Positions 1 to 5,611 of a DNA stretch of 5,611 nucleotides are shown in pieces. How positions within the stretch are numbered: the stretch's first letter is position 1; each line of letters begins with the position of its first letter. The position numbers and the translations under genes were made by a program. The notes under the pieces are model-generated. The model had not been told where the DNA came from and made no database searches. It was given only the letters and a program-made list of their open reading frames with translations. The stretch is taken from positions 1 through 5,611 of the forward strand of contig JAOPVD010000328.1 in the NCBI GenBank assembly GCA_025966295.1, written 5' to 3'. The stretch is from Frankiales bacterium. GTDB lineage: Bacteria; Actinomycetota; Actinomycetes; Mycobacteriales; SCTD01.

Positions 1-245
1 CCGAGCGGCCGGGTCAGCTGCAGCCGGCCGCGTTCCTTGTGGGCGAGCAGCAGGCGCTGGGCCACGCCCTCGTAGGGCAGCACGGCGGCAACCGGCGGCA
101 GCCCCGGCGGGCACGGCCGGGGCCGGACCAGACCCAGCGCCGGACCGGCGAGCAGGGCCCGGCACGACACGCACAGCCCGCTGCCAGGCGTCGCGCAGCC
201 GGCACAGGTCCGGGGCAGCAGCAGGTCGAGCAGCACCTCCAGCAC
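1..245 (-). CDS. comF: ComF-family phosphoribosyltransferase-like protein, N-terminal part (runs off the window)
   Basis: Partial gene: 81 complete codons are visible before the window edge. The visible protein begins VLEVLLDLLLPRTCAGC and carries two CxxC pairs (Cys14/Cys17 and Cys25/Cys28), the small zinc-ribbon-like N-terminus of ComF proteins. It continues with a YEG...LLLAHKERG stretch (about residues 53-68), matching the conserved Y-G...KxxG block of this family. The phosphoribosyltransferase domain with its PRPP-binding loop would lie beyond base 1 and cannot be checked. ComF is needed for DNA uptake in some competent bacteria, but its role in actinobacteria is unclear. The GTG at 245 is chosen because it puts the LLDLLLP segment at the usual distance from the first Cys pair; GTG at 236 is the alternative. 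No strong ribosome binding site precedes it. It lies 46 bases after the lpqB stop on the same strand, the order seen in mycobacteria, so it is probably the fourth gene of the operon. Confidence 0.85.
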   Translation of the reverse strand, partial: MLEVLLDLLLPRTCAGCATPGSGLCVSCRALLAGPALGLVRPRPCPPGLPPVAAVLPYEGVAQRLLLAHKERGRLQLTRPL

Positions 246-256
246 CCGACCAGCCT

Positions 257-271
257 GGCGCCTGGGGCGCC
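257..271. other. Small perfect inverted repeat between lpqB and comF
   Basis: GGCGCC, a 3-base spacer (TGG on the plus strand), then GGCGCC again. In the minus-strand transcript this could form a 6-bp all-GC hairpin with a 3-nt loop, ending 11 bases before the proposed comF GTG. No T-run follows, so it does not look like an intrinsic terminator. In DNA this GC-rich it may be chance. Confidence 0.3.
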
Positions 272-291
272 GCCGCGGCCGGGGCTGTGGA

Positions 292-1977
292 TCAGCCCGG
301 GTAGACGGGCGCGCTGCCGACCGGTCCCTTGCGGAAGCCCAGCGCGCTGAGCAGGTACAGGTGCCCGGACGCGGTCACCACGACGCCGTCGGGCTGGGCC
401 GCGGCGGCCATCGGCTGGCTGGGCAGGCCGGACGGCGACAGCACCTGGACGCTGGCGCCGTCGAGGCTCAGCTGCGTGGGCAGGAACGTGCCGGACAGGT
501 TGCCGAGCGCCACCAGCGTGGTGCTGTCCCGCCAGACCACGTCCGTCACGCCGGTCAGCCGCGGCGACACCTTGACCGCGTGCACGACCCGCAGGCCGGT
601 GGACCCGCGGGCCACCCGCCCGACGTAGAGCACCCCGCGCGACACCAGGGCCACCCGGACGCCGTCCCGGGAGGCGGCCAGCGCCGACACCGGCCCGTGC
701 ACCCCCTCGACCGGGACGCGCAGCGGCGGGCCGCTGGGGCGCGCGACCAGGACCTGGTCGGTGCCGTCCGCCATCCAGAGCCCGAACTCACCGGACCCGA
801 AGCTGGGCGTCGTCAGGTCCGGCCGGCGGAGCACCACCGGGTGGCTGGGGGACGCGGTGCCACCCATCCGGACCGTCACCTGCCCGTTGGCGGCGGGCTG
901 CAGGACGGCGAGCTGCGTGCGGTCCGGGCTGACGGCCAGGTCCGCCACCACCACGTCGCGGAGCGCCTCGGGCCCGGCGCCCTGGGCGCCCGCGCTGGTG
1001 GCGGTCCGCACCCGGCCGGCGGCCACGAAGTACAACGGCCCCGGCGCGCTCTCCGGGTCGTAGGCCCGCCAGTCCGTCGCCATCTGCACATCGCCCTCAC
1101 CCGCGACCTGCAGCAGCCGGCCGGCGGCGGTCAGCCGCAGCCGCTGGAAGGTGGGGTCGAGTGCCCGCAGCGTCCACACGAGCTGGGCCGAGAGCAGCTG
1201 GCGGTCCTCCACCGAGGCGCGGGCCACCTCCGCCGACAGGTCGACCCGCACCAGCCCGCCGCCGTCGCTGCTCACCGACAGCAGCCGGGTGCCGGCGGGG
1301 AAGGCGGACCGGACGCTGCCGCTCAGGGCCGCCGACGGCGGCAGCAGCAGCCGCTGCAGGGCGACCTCGTCGTCCCGTTCGCTGACCGGCAGCAGCACCA
1401 GGTCCGGGACCATGCGCCGGAACCGCTCCGGCGACGGGGAGACGTAGTAGAGCCGCTGCGGCCGGAACGACCGGTCCCGGTCGGCCGGGGTCAGCCGCAG
1501 CCCGAGCGGCGGGTTGGAGATGCGCCACTGCCCGTCCTGGCCGCGTGTCACCCCGTAGGTCTCCGAGAACGGACCGGGCCTGCGGCTGAGGTACCGGCCG
1601 TCGACGGCCCGGCTGCCCAGGACCGTGAAGGTCGTCTCGACCACGGCGGCGCCGGGTTCGGAGGAGGTCAGCTCGACCCGCAACGACGCCGGGTCGTAGA
1701 ACACCGCCTCGTCGCCCTGCCAGCGGGTCGCGGAGCTGCGGTCCAGGTACGTCCGGGCGATCGCGTGCCGACCCTGGGGGCTGCTCTGCGCCCCGAGGAA
1801 GCCCTGGACGATCTCCTTGGGCTGGGCGCCCTTGCGCGGCGCCGGGGGCAGCACCTGGATGTCGCTGCGGCCGGTGTCCCGCTCCGGGACGTTGACGTCG
1901 CTGCGGACGCCGTGCGGGAGCGGCAGCGAGCAACCGGCCAGCAGCAGCACGAGCACGGCGGTCGCGAGCCGCCTCAC
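292..1977 (-). CDS. lpqB: LpqB, lipoprotein partner of the MtrAB two-component system
   Basis: Predicted 561-residue secreted lipoprotein, close to the roughly 580 residues known for mycobacterial LpqB. The N-terminus is a lipoprotein signal peptide: Arg2-Arg3, a hydrophobic core, and lipobox LAGC with Cys16 as the lipidation site. A linker and an alpha/beta domain follow (about residues 50-180). Next is a GerMN-like domain (about 190-300), containing the LLLPPSAALSGSVRSAFPAG stretch. The C-terminal half (about 310-561) is rich in short beta-strand repeats such as DLAVSPDRTQLAVL and ALAASRDGVRVALVS, fitting the LpqB beta-propeller domain. In mycobacteria LpqB binds the extracellular part of MtrB and modulates MtrA phosphorylation and cell-wall phenotypes; the same role is inferred here. 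The start is GTG 1977-1975, overlapping the mtrB stop as GTGA. A GAGGT element at 1988-1984, 7 bases upstream, serves as ribosome binding site. Stop TGA 294-292. Position directly after mtrB is the strongest support for the name. Confidence 0.96.
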   Translation of the reverse strand: MRRLATAVLVLLLAGCSLPLPHGVRSDVNVPERDTGRSDIQVLPPAPRKGAQPKEIVQGFLGAQSSPQGRHAIARTYLDRSSATRWQGDEAVFYDPASLRVELTSSEPGAAVVETTFTVLGSRAVDGRYLSRRPGPFSETYGVTRGQDGQWRISNPPLGLRLTPADRDRSFRPQRLYYVSPSPERFRRMVPDLVLLPVSERDDEVALQRLLLPPSAALSGSVRSAFPAGTRLLSVSSDGGGLVRVDLSAEVARASVEDRQLLSAQLVWTLRALDPTFQRLRLTAAGRLLQVAGEGDVQMATDWRAYDPESAPGPLYFVAAGRVRTATSAGAQGAGPEALRDVVVADLAVSPDRTQLAVLQPAANGQVTVRMGGTASPSHPVVLRRPDLTTPSFGSGEFGLWMADGTDQVLVARPSGPPLRVPVEGVHGPVSALAASRDGVRVALVSRGVLYVGRVARGSTGLRVVHAVKVSPRLTGVTDVVWRDSTTLVALGNLSGTFLPTQLSLDGASVQVLSPSGLPSQPMAAAAQPDGVVVTASGHLYLLSALGFRKGPVGSAPVYPG

Positions 1978-3539
1978 CGCAGCACCTCGGCGTCGCGCAA
2001 CGGCAGCGGGCTGGTGCCCATGGGCGCCCCGACCACGACGGGCAGCGTGAGGCGGAAGGCCGCGCCCTCCCCCGGCGCTCCCCAGGCTTGCAGCGTCGCA
2101 CCGTGCAGGCGGGCGTCCTCCAGCGCGATCGCGAGGCCCAGGCCGGTGCCGCCGGTGGTGCGGGCCCGGGACGGGTCGCCCCGCCAGAAGCGGCTGAACA
2201 CCAGCCCGGCCTCCCCCGGACGCAGCCCCACGCCGTGGTCCCGGACCCGGATCGCCACGCAGTCCTGGCCCTCGGCGACGTCGACCTCGACCGGCCGGCC
2301 CTCGCCGTGCTCGAGCGCGTTGACGATCAGGTTGCGGACGACCCGCTCGATCCGCACGTGGTCCACCTCCGCCACCACCGGTCCGGTGGCCCGCAGCTGC
2401 ACCACGCTGCCCTTGCGGATGGCCAGCGACCGGCAGGCGTCCAGCACGCCGGCGACCAGGGGCACCAGGTCGAGCCGCTCGGCGTCGAGGGAGGCCGCCC
2501 CGGCGTCGTAGCGGGAGATCTCGAGCAGGTCGGCGAGCAGCGCCTCGAAGCGCTCCAGCTCCTCCTGCAGCAGCTCGGCGCTGCGGGCCGCCGCCGGCGG
2601 GAAGTCGTGGCGCGCCTCGTGCAGCACGTCCGCCGCCATCCGGACCGTCGTCAGCGGCGTGCGCAGCTCGTGCGTCACGTCCGAGACGAACCGGCGCTGG
2701 ACCCGCGAGAGGTCCTCGAGCTGGCGGATCTGGGTCTGCAGCGCGCCCGCCATCGAGTTGAACGCGTCGCCGAGCCGGGCGATCTCGTCCTCACCGCGGA
2801 CCGTCATCCGCTCCTCGAGCAGGCCGTGCGCCAGCCGCTCCGCGGTCCGGGCCGCGAGCCGGACCGGCAGCACCACCTGCCGGCTGACGAGGGCCGCGAT
2901 GAGCACGAGCAGGAGCACCAGCAGCAGGCCGGCGACGGTGGCGGTCCGGCGTACCAGGCCCATGGTGCGCTGCTCGGCGTCGAGCGAGAACATTGTGTAG
3001 AGCCGGTACGGCTCCCGCGGGGTGGTGATGGTGCCGCCCACCACCAGCTGCTCCGTGTTCCCGATCCGCTGGAAGACGTGCGCGGTGCCGGTGTCCTCGG
3101 CGAGCACGCCGGCGAGCGCCGGCGGCACGTCGCTGAGCTTCACTCCCGGCGAGGCGAAGGCCTTGGCGTCACCCAGCGAGCTCACCAGCACGACCCGGTA
3201 CGGCGTCCCGGACCGCCCCCGGTCCGACAGCACCCGGGCCACGTCCTGCAGGCGGTCCTCGACGGCGCTGTCGCGGTTGTCGCCGATCGCGACGGCGTTC
3301 TGCGCCTGGGCGAGCCCCGACTGGGCCTCGGTGAGCGCGGCCTTGGTCTTGGCGCTCACCAGGCCGCGGCCGACCTGGTCCAGCAGGAGGGTGGCGAGCA
3401 GTCCGACGACCACGCCGCTGGCGAGCAGGGTGGTGACCACGACCCGGGTCTGCAGCGACCGCCGCCAGCGCGACAGGACGCGGCCGGGCAGGCTCGCGGC
3501 CGGGGTCCGCGGGCCGACGACGGCCTGGGGCAGGCTCAG
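1974..3539 (-). CDS. mtrB: MtrB, membrane sensor histidine kinase (proposed CTG start)
   Basis: With the CTG start the protein is 521 residues. A basic stretch containing WRRSLQTR precedes transmembrane helix 1 (about 33-54). An extracellular sensor region (about 55-198) leads to helix 2 (about 200-219) and a HAMP domain (about 220-272, with VLPVRLAARTAERL). The H-box SDVTHELRTPLTTVRMAAD carries the phosphoacceptor His290. The N-box RNLIVNALEH has Asn403 and Asn407; the G1 box is DHGVGLRPGE, the F-box FSRFWRGD, and the G2 box GGTGLGLAI (463-471). All catalytic elements are intact. The kinase would autophosphorylate His290 and pass the phosphate to Asp53 of MtrA. No ATG, GTG or TTG lies in frame between the mtrA stop and TM1; the first, GTG at 3440, falls at the start of TM1 and would remove the conserved basic WRRSLQ segment. 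CTG 3539-3537 overlaps the mtrA TGA (CTGA) and has a weak AAGG at 3553-3550. The C-terminus stops soon after the kinase domain, without the long tail of the mycobacterial protein. Function is sure; the exact start is not. Confidence 0.93.
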   Translation of the reverse strand: MSLPQAVVGPRTPAASLPGRVLSRWRRSLQTRVVVTTLLASGVVVGLLATLLLDQVGRGLVSAKTKAALTEAQSGLAQAQNAVAIGDNRDSAVEDRLQDVARVLSDRGRSGTPYRVVLVSSLGDAKAFASPGVKLSDVPPALAGVLAEDTGTAHVFQRIGNTEQLVVGGTITTPREPYRLYTMFSLDAEQRTMGLVRRTATVAGLLLVLLLVLIAALVSRQVVLPVRLAARTAERLAHGLLEERMTVRGEDEIARLGDAFNSMAGALQTQIRQLEDLSRVQRRFVSDVTHELRTPLTTVRMAADVLHEARHDFPPAAARSAELLQEELERFEALLADLLEISRYDAGAASLDAERLDLVPLVAGVLDACRSLAIRKGSVVQLRATGPVVAEVDHVRIERVVRNLIVNALEHGEGRPVEVDVAEGQDCVAIRVRDHGVGLRPGEAGLVFSRFWRGDPSRARTTGGTGLGLAIALEDARLHGATLQAWGAPGEGAAFRLTLPVVVGAPMGTSPLPLRDAEVLR

Positions 3540-4222
3540 CCCGGACCCGCCTTGTAGCCCACGCCGCGCACGGTCAGCACCACGCTGGGGTGCTCGGGGT
3601 CGCGCTCGACCTTGGCGCGCAGCCGCTGCACGTGCACGTTGACCAGGCGGGTGTCGGCGGCGTGCCGGTAGCCCCAGACCTGCTCGAGGAGCACCTCGCG
3701 GCTGAAGACGTTCTTCGGCCGGCGCGCCAGCGCCAGCAGCAGGTCGAACTCCAGCGGCGTGAGCGCGACCGTCCGGCCGTCGCGGCTCACCACGTGCCCC
3801 GGCACGTCGATCGTCACCGGGTCGTCGACCGGCCCGATCGTCAGCGACTCGGGCGCGCCGTCGTGGTTGCGCAGCCGGGCCCGCACCCGGGCGACCAGCT
3901 CCTTGGGCTTGAACGGCTTGACGACGTAGTCGTCGGCTCCGCACTCCAGCCCGAGCACGATGTCGGTGGTGTCGCCCTTGGCGGTGAGCATGATGATCGG
4001 CACGCCGCTCTCGGCCCGGATCTGCCGGCACACCTCCACCCCGTCGGTGCCCGGCAGCATCAGGTCGAGCAGCACCACGTCCGGCTTCTCCCGCCGGAAC
4101 GCGCCCAGCGCAGCGTCACCGTCAGCGACGAAGGCCGGCTCGAGGCCCTCGCCCCGCAGGACGATGCCGAGCATCTCGGCCAGCGCGGGGTCGTCGTCGA
4201 CGACGAGCACACGTGCGGTCAT
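3536..4222 (-). CDS. mtrA: MtrA, OmpR/PhoB-type response regulator
   Basis: 228 residues, the same length as I recall for the mycobacterial protein. The receiver domain (about 1-118) has the acidic pocket VVDDD (Asp9-Asp11), phosphoacceptor Asp53 in LLDLMLPG, Thr80 in IMLTAK and Lys102 in VVKPFKPKELVARVRARL. The C-terminal winged-helix DNA-binding domain (about 130-228) contains LTPLEFDLLLALARRP, VLLEQVWGYRHAADTRLVNV and the recognition-helix/wing region ending TVRGVGYKAGPG; the stretch from LLEQVWGYRH onward is typical of MtrA rather than other OmpR regulators. Phosphorylated by MtrB, MtrA controls cell-wall, division and replication genes in actinobacteria. ATG 4222 is preferred because it gives MTARVLVVDDD. 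An in-frame GTG 16 codons upstream would add a tail not expected in the family. The ribosome binding site is weak (AGGG two bases before ATG). First gene of the operon; its stop overlaps mtrB. Confidence 0.97.
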   Translation of the reverse strand: MTARVLVVDDDPALAEMLGIVLRGEGLEPAFVADGDAALGAFRREKPDVVLLDLMLPGTDGVEVCRQIRAESGVPIIMLTAKGDTTDIVLGLECGADDYVVKPFKPKELVARVRARLRNHDGAPESLTIGPVDDPVTIDVPGHVVSRDGRTVALTPLEFDLLLALARRPKNVFSREVLLEQVWGYRHAADTRLVNVHVQRLRAKVERDPEHPSVVLTVRGVGYKAGPG

Positions 4223-4227
4223 GGCCC

Positions 4228-4233
4228 TATCGT
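4228..4233 (+). promoter_or_regulatory. Candidate -10 element for the plus-strand operon
   Basis: TATCGT fits the actinobacterial housekeeping -10 pattern TANNNT. Transcription would start near 4240 and leave a leader of about 47 bases before ATG 4287. No recognisable -35 is found 17-18 bases upstream, which is common in actinobacteria but leaves the call weak. Confidence 0.3.
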
Positions 4234-4243
4234 CGCACTCAGC

Positions 4244-4248
4244 GTGAC
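4244..4248 (-). promoter_or_regulatory. Possible MtrA-binding half-site
   Basis: On the minus strand the sequence reads GTCACGCTGAGTGCG. It has one perfect GTCAC, the core of the loosely conserved direct-repeat motif reported for MtrA sites. A degenerate second copy (GTGCG) starts 10 bases further on. It lies 21 bases upstream of the mtrA ATG, so binding could mean autoregulation. A single good half-site of five bases can easily be chance. Confidence 0.25.
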
Positions 4249-4276
4249 GGCCCGCGGGTTGTTCCACGCCGTAGCC

Positions 4277-4284
4277 GAGGAGGA
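4277..4284 (+). promoter_or_regulatory. Ribosome binding site for the GDPD-membrane-domain-like gene
   Basis: GAGGAGGA contains a full AGGAGG core (4278-4283), 3 bases before ATG 4287. The overlapping GAGG at 4277-4280 gives a more usual 6-base spacing. This is the strongest Shine-Dalgarno sequence in the window and supports the chosen start. Confidence 0.75.
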
Positions 4285-4286
4285 CG

Positions 4287-5303
4287 ATGACGAACGGGCC
4301 ACAGGGCTGGGCCTCGCCCGACGAGGAGCCCAGCTCCCACCCGTACGGCGGCACGCCCCCGTACGGGTACGGCGAGGCCCCGCCGGGGCCGCCGCCGTAC
4401 GCACCGGGCAGCTTCGCGCCGCGGCCCGGGGTGGTGCCGCTGCGGCCGCTCGGCGTCGGCGAGCTGCTCGACGGCGCGGTCAAGATCGTGCGGCGCTACC
4501 CCCGGCCGACGCTCGGGCTGTCAGCGGCCATCGCGCTGGTCGTCACCGCCATCAACCTGCCGCTGGTGCTCCTGCTGTCGGACCCCAACCGCTCCAGCGG
4601 CAACGCGAGCACCCCGTCGCAGGCCTTCGACCAGGGCCTCATGGACAGCGCCGCGCGGGTGCCGGGCGGGCTCATCGGCTACCTCGCCGGGCTGGTGCTC
4701 TCCGGGGCCATCGTGCTGGTCGTGGGCCGCGCCGTGCTCGGCCAGGACGTCAGCGCCGGCGAGCTCTGGTCCTCGCTGCGACCGCGGCTCGCCGCCCTGC
4801 TCGGGCTCTCGCTGCTCACCGGGCTGAGCACGGCGGCGCCGGCCGTCCTAGGCATCGGCCTGGCCCTGCTCATCGGGCCGGCCGGGCTGGTGCTGGCCGT
4901 CCCGGGGGTCGTGGCCAGCGTCTACCTGTACACCCGGCTGTCGCTGGCGCCGGCCGCCATGGTGCTGGAGAAGGGCGGCCCGGTCACCGCGTTGCGACGC
5001 TCCGGCGTGCTGGTGCGCGGCTCCTGGTGGCGGGTGTTCGGGATCCTGGTCCTCACCAGCATCATCGGCAGCGTCGTGGCCGCCGTCGTCGCGGCACCGG
5101 TCGGCATCCTCGCGGCCCTCGCCAGCAGCCCGGACTCCACGGCCTTCCTCGTCGTCGCGGAGGTGGTCGGGGGGCTGGCCTCGGTCCTCGTGAGCCCGTT
5201 CACCGCCGGCGTCCACGCGCTGCTGTACGTGGACCGGCGGATGCGTGCCGAGGGGCTGGACGTGGCCCTCCAGGCATCGGTGGCCACCGCCAGCAGCCCC
5301 TGA
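4287..5303 (+). CDS. Multi-pass membrane protein, glycerophosphoryl diester phosphodiesterase membrane-domain-like
   Basis: 338 residues. The first 54 or so are cytosolic-looking and rich in Pro, Gly and Tyr (PYGGTPPYGYGEAPPGPPPY). The segment RPLGVGELLDGAVKIVRRYP (53-72) follows, the conserved entry motif of actinobacterial membrane proteins annotated with the glycerophosphoryl diester phosphodiesterase membrane domain. About six hydrophobic segments come next (roughly 77-98, 126-150, 168-185, 188-216, 250-275, 285-308). The loop LEKGGPVTALRRSGVLVRGSWWRVFG (split around residues 227-252) is also typical of the family. There is no catalytic phosphodiesterase domain, so enzymatic activity should not be assumed; the family's role is unknown and a transport or envelope function is only a guess. 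The start is ATG 4287 with a strong ribosome binding site; stop TGA 5301-5303 overlaps the next gene by one base. The same type of gene sits divergent from mtrA in other actinobacteria, as I recall for Streptomyces. Confidence 0.82.
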   Translation: MTNGPQGWASPDEEPSSHPYGGTPPYGYGEAPPGPPPYAPGSFAPRPGVVPLRPLGVGELLDGAVKIVRRYPRPTLGLSAAIALVVTAINLPLVLLLSDPNRSSGNASTPSQAFDQGLMDSAARVPGGLIGYLAGLVLSGAIVLVVGRAVLGQDVSAGELWSSLRPRLAALLGLSLLTGLSTAAPAVLGIGLALLIGPAGLVLAVPGVVASVYLYTRLSLAPAAMVLEKGGPVTALRRSGVLVRGSWWRVFGILVLTSIIGSVVAAVVAAPVGILAALASSPDSTAFLVVAEVVGGLASVLVSPFTAGVHALLYVDRRMRAEGLDVALQASVATASSP

Positions 5304-5611
5304 TGCTGCTGCTCGCCACCGACATCCTCGGCCGCGACGACGCCCGCGAGGCGGCCCGGCGCGAGCTGTCCCGGCCGGCCTACGACGAGGCCCGGCCGCC
5401 GTTGGTCTACCGCGTCCTGCAGTGGGTGATCGACAAGCTCCAGACCCTGCTCGGCGAGGCGGCGGCCACCGTCCCCGGTGGCACCCCGGGGCTGGTGCTG
5501 CTGCTGCTGCTCCTGGGCCTGCTGGTGTTCCTGATCGTGCTGAAGGTCCGGCCGTCGGCGGCCCGCGCCGGCCGGCCGGCCGAGCTGTTCGGCGGCGGCC
5601 AGGTGCTCACC
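5303..5611 (+). CDS. DUF4129-like membrane protein, N-terminal part (runs off the window)
   Basis: 103 codons are open to the window edge with no stop. ATG 5303-5305 overlaps the upstream TGA (TGATG) and has no clear ribosome binding site of its own, so translation is probably coupled to the gene before. The N-terminal region DDAREAARRELSRPAYDEAR (12-31) is the hallmark of actinobacterial DUF4129-domain proteins. An amphipathic stretch VYRVLQWVIDKLQTLLGEA (35-53) and one strong transmembrane helix (about 64-80, LVLLLLLLGLLVFLIVL) follow. Pro/Arg/Ala-rich sequence after the helix begins the cytosolic or extracellular part. The conserved C-terminal DUF4129 region would lie past base 5611 and is not seen. 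Function is unknown; in many actinobacteria such genes precede DUF4350, MoxR-type ATPase and DUF58 genes, which I would expect just beyond this window. Confidence 0.75.
   Translation, partial: MLLLATDILGRDDAREAARRELSRPAYDEARPPLVYRVLQWVIDKLQTLLGEAAATVPGGTPGLVLLLLLLGLLVFLIVLKVRPSAARAGRPAELFGGGQVLT

Larger units (their letters stand above)
4223..4286. promoter_or_regulatory. Divergent intergenic region between mtrA and the membrane-protein operon
   Basis: Only 64 bases separate the mtrA ATG from the ATG of the plus-strand gene. At least one promoter should therefore lie here or extend into the beginning of one gene. No pair of consensus -35/-10 boxes is clear on either strand. What can be seen is a TANNNT-type hexamer on the plus strand, a GTCAC half-site on the minus strand and a strong ribosome binding site for the plus-strand gene, each listed separately. 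Confidence 0.6.

Noticed and set aside
1097..2101. Minus-strand open frame of about 334 codons overlapping lpqB in another frame
   Set aside because: Its composition is dominated by Arg, Ala, Gly and Pro, and the in-phase lpqB frame carries the signal peptide and domains.
361..2511. Long plus-strand open frame (about 716 codons) antisense to lpqB and the end of mtrB
   Set aside because: Its translation is a run of Arg, Gly, Ala, Pro, Gln and His with no domain or hydrophobic pattern. It is the usual GC-rich shadow of real genes on the other strand, which have full domain support.
2088..3557. Long plus-strand open frame (about 489 codons) antisense to mtrB
   Set aside because: Same type of low-complexity shadow; it covers the conserved kinase motifs of mtrB on the opposite strand.
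3540..4031. Extension of mtrB upstream to an ATG at 4031, inside mtrA
   Set aside because: It would overlap most of mtrA out of frame, and the added 164 residues are Arg/Ala/Pro-rich shadow sequence with no homology to MtrB.
4191..4206. 16-bp perfect palindrome TCGTCGTCGACGACGA near the 5' end of mtrA
   Set aside because: It results from consecutive Val/Asp codons (GTC and GAC) encoding the conserved VVDDD acidic pocket, so coding constraint explains it without an operator.
4240..4286. GGAAC on the minus strand (4266-4262) as a possible ECF-sigma -35 box for mtrA
   Set aside because: No matching -10 element occurs at the usual 16-17 base spacing; the nearest CGTC and CGAT are too close or too far.
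4223..4483. Upstream extension of mtrA by 87 codons into the divergent gene
   Set aside because: The extension is antisense to the start of the plus-strand gene. ATG 4222 gives the normal receiver-domain N-terminus and the expected 228-residue length.
1..5611. Search for tRNA, rRNA, CRISPR, insertion-sequence or attachment-site signals
   Set aside because: The window is almost fully coding with coherent actinobacterial housekeeping genes. I saw no direct-repeat arrays, transposase motifs or tRNA-like segments.

Overview
The window is very GC-rich, with strong G/C bias at third codon positions, GTG starts and tightly overlapping genes, which points to a high-GC actinobacterium. The gene content agrees: mtrA, mtrB and lpqB form the conserved actinobacterial envelope/cell-cycle signalling operon, followed by comF as in mycobacteria. 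The window does not fix a genus.

Layout. Minus strand, in transcription order from right to left: mtrA (4222-3536, OmpR-type response regulator), mtrB (3539-1974, sensor histidine kinase), lpqB (1977-292, lipoprotein) and the 5' part of a comF-family gene (from 245, leaving the window at base 1). mtrA/mtrB and mtrB/lpqB each overlap by 4 bases (CTGA and GTGA), so the three are almost certainly one translationally coupled operon. Plus strand, diverging from mtrA across a 64-bp gap: a multi-pass membrane protein resembling the glycerophosphoryl diester phosphodiesterase membrane-domain family (4287-5303), then, overlapping by one base (TGATG), the 5' part of a DUF4129-like membrane protein (from 5303, leaving the window at 5611).

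How the genes work together. In characterised actinobacteria MtrB senses an envelope or division-related state and phosphorylates MtrA, which controls cell-wall, division and replication genes. LpqB is a lipoprotein that interacts with the outside part of MtrB and tunes the phosphorelay. The two plus-strand genes match, from memory, the start of a membrane-protein cluster found divergent from mtrA in other actinobacteria such as Streptomyces. Their functions are unknown.

The window is essentially a conserved housekeeping region and I do not see a new system. The most notable point is that mtrB has no ATG, GTG or TTG in a sensible start position. The best start is a CTG that overlaps the mtrA stop as CTGA. 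Secondary points are a possible MtrA half-site and a possible -10 in the short divergent gap, and a small perfect inverted repeat between lpqB and comF.
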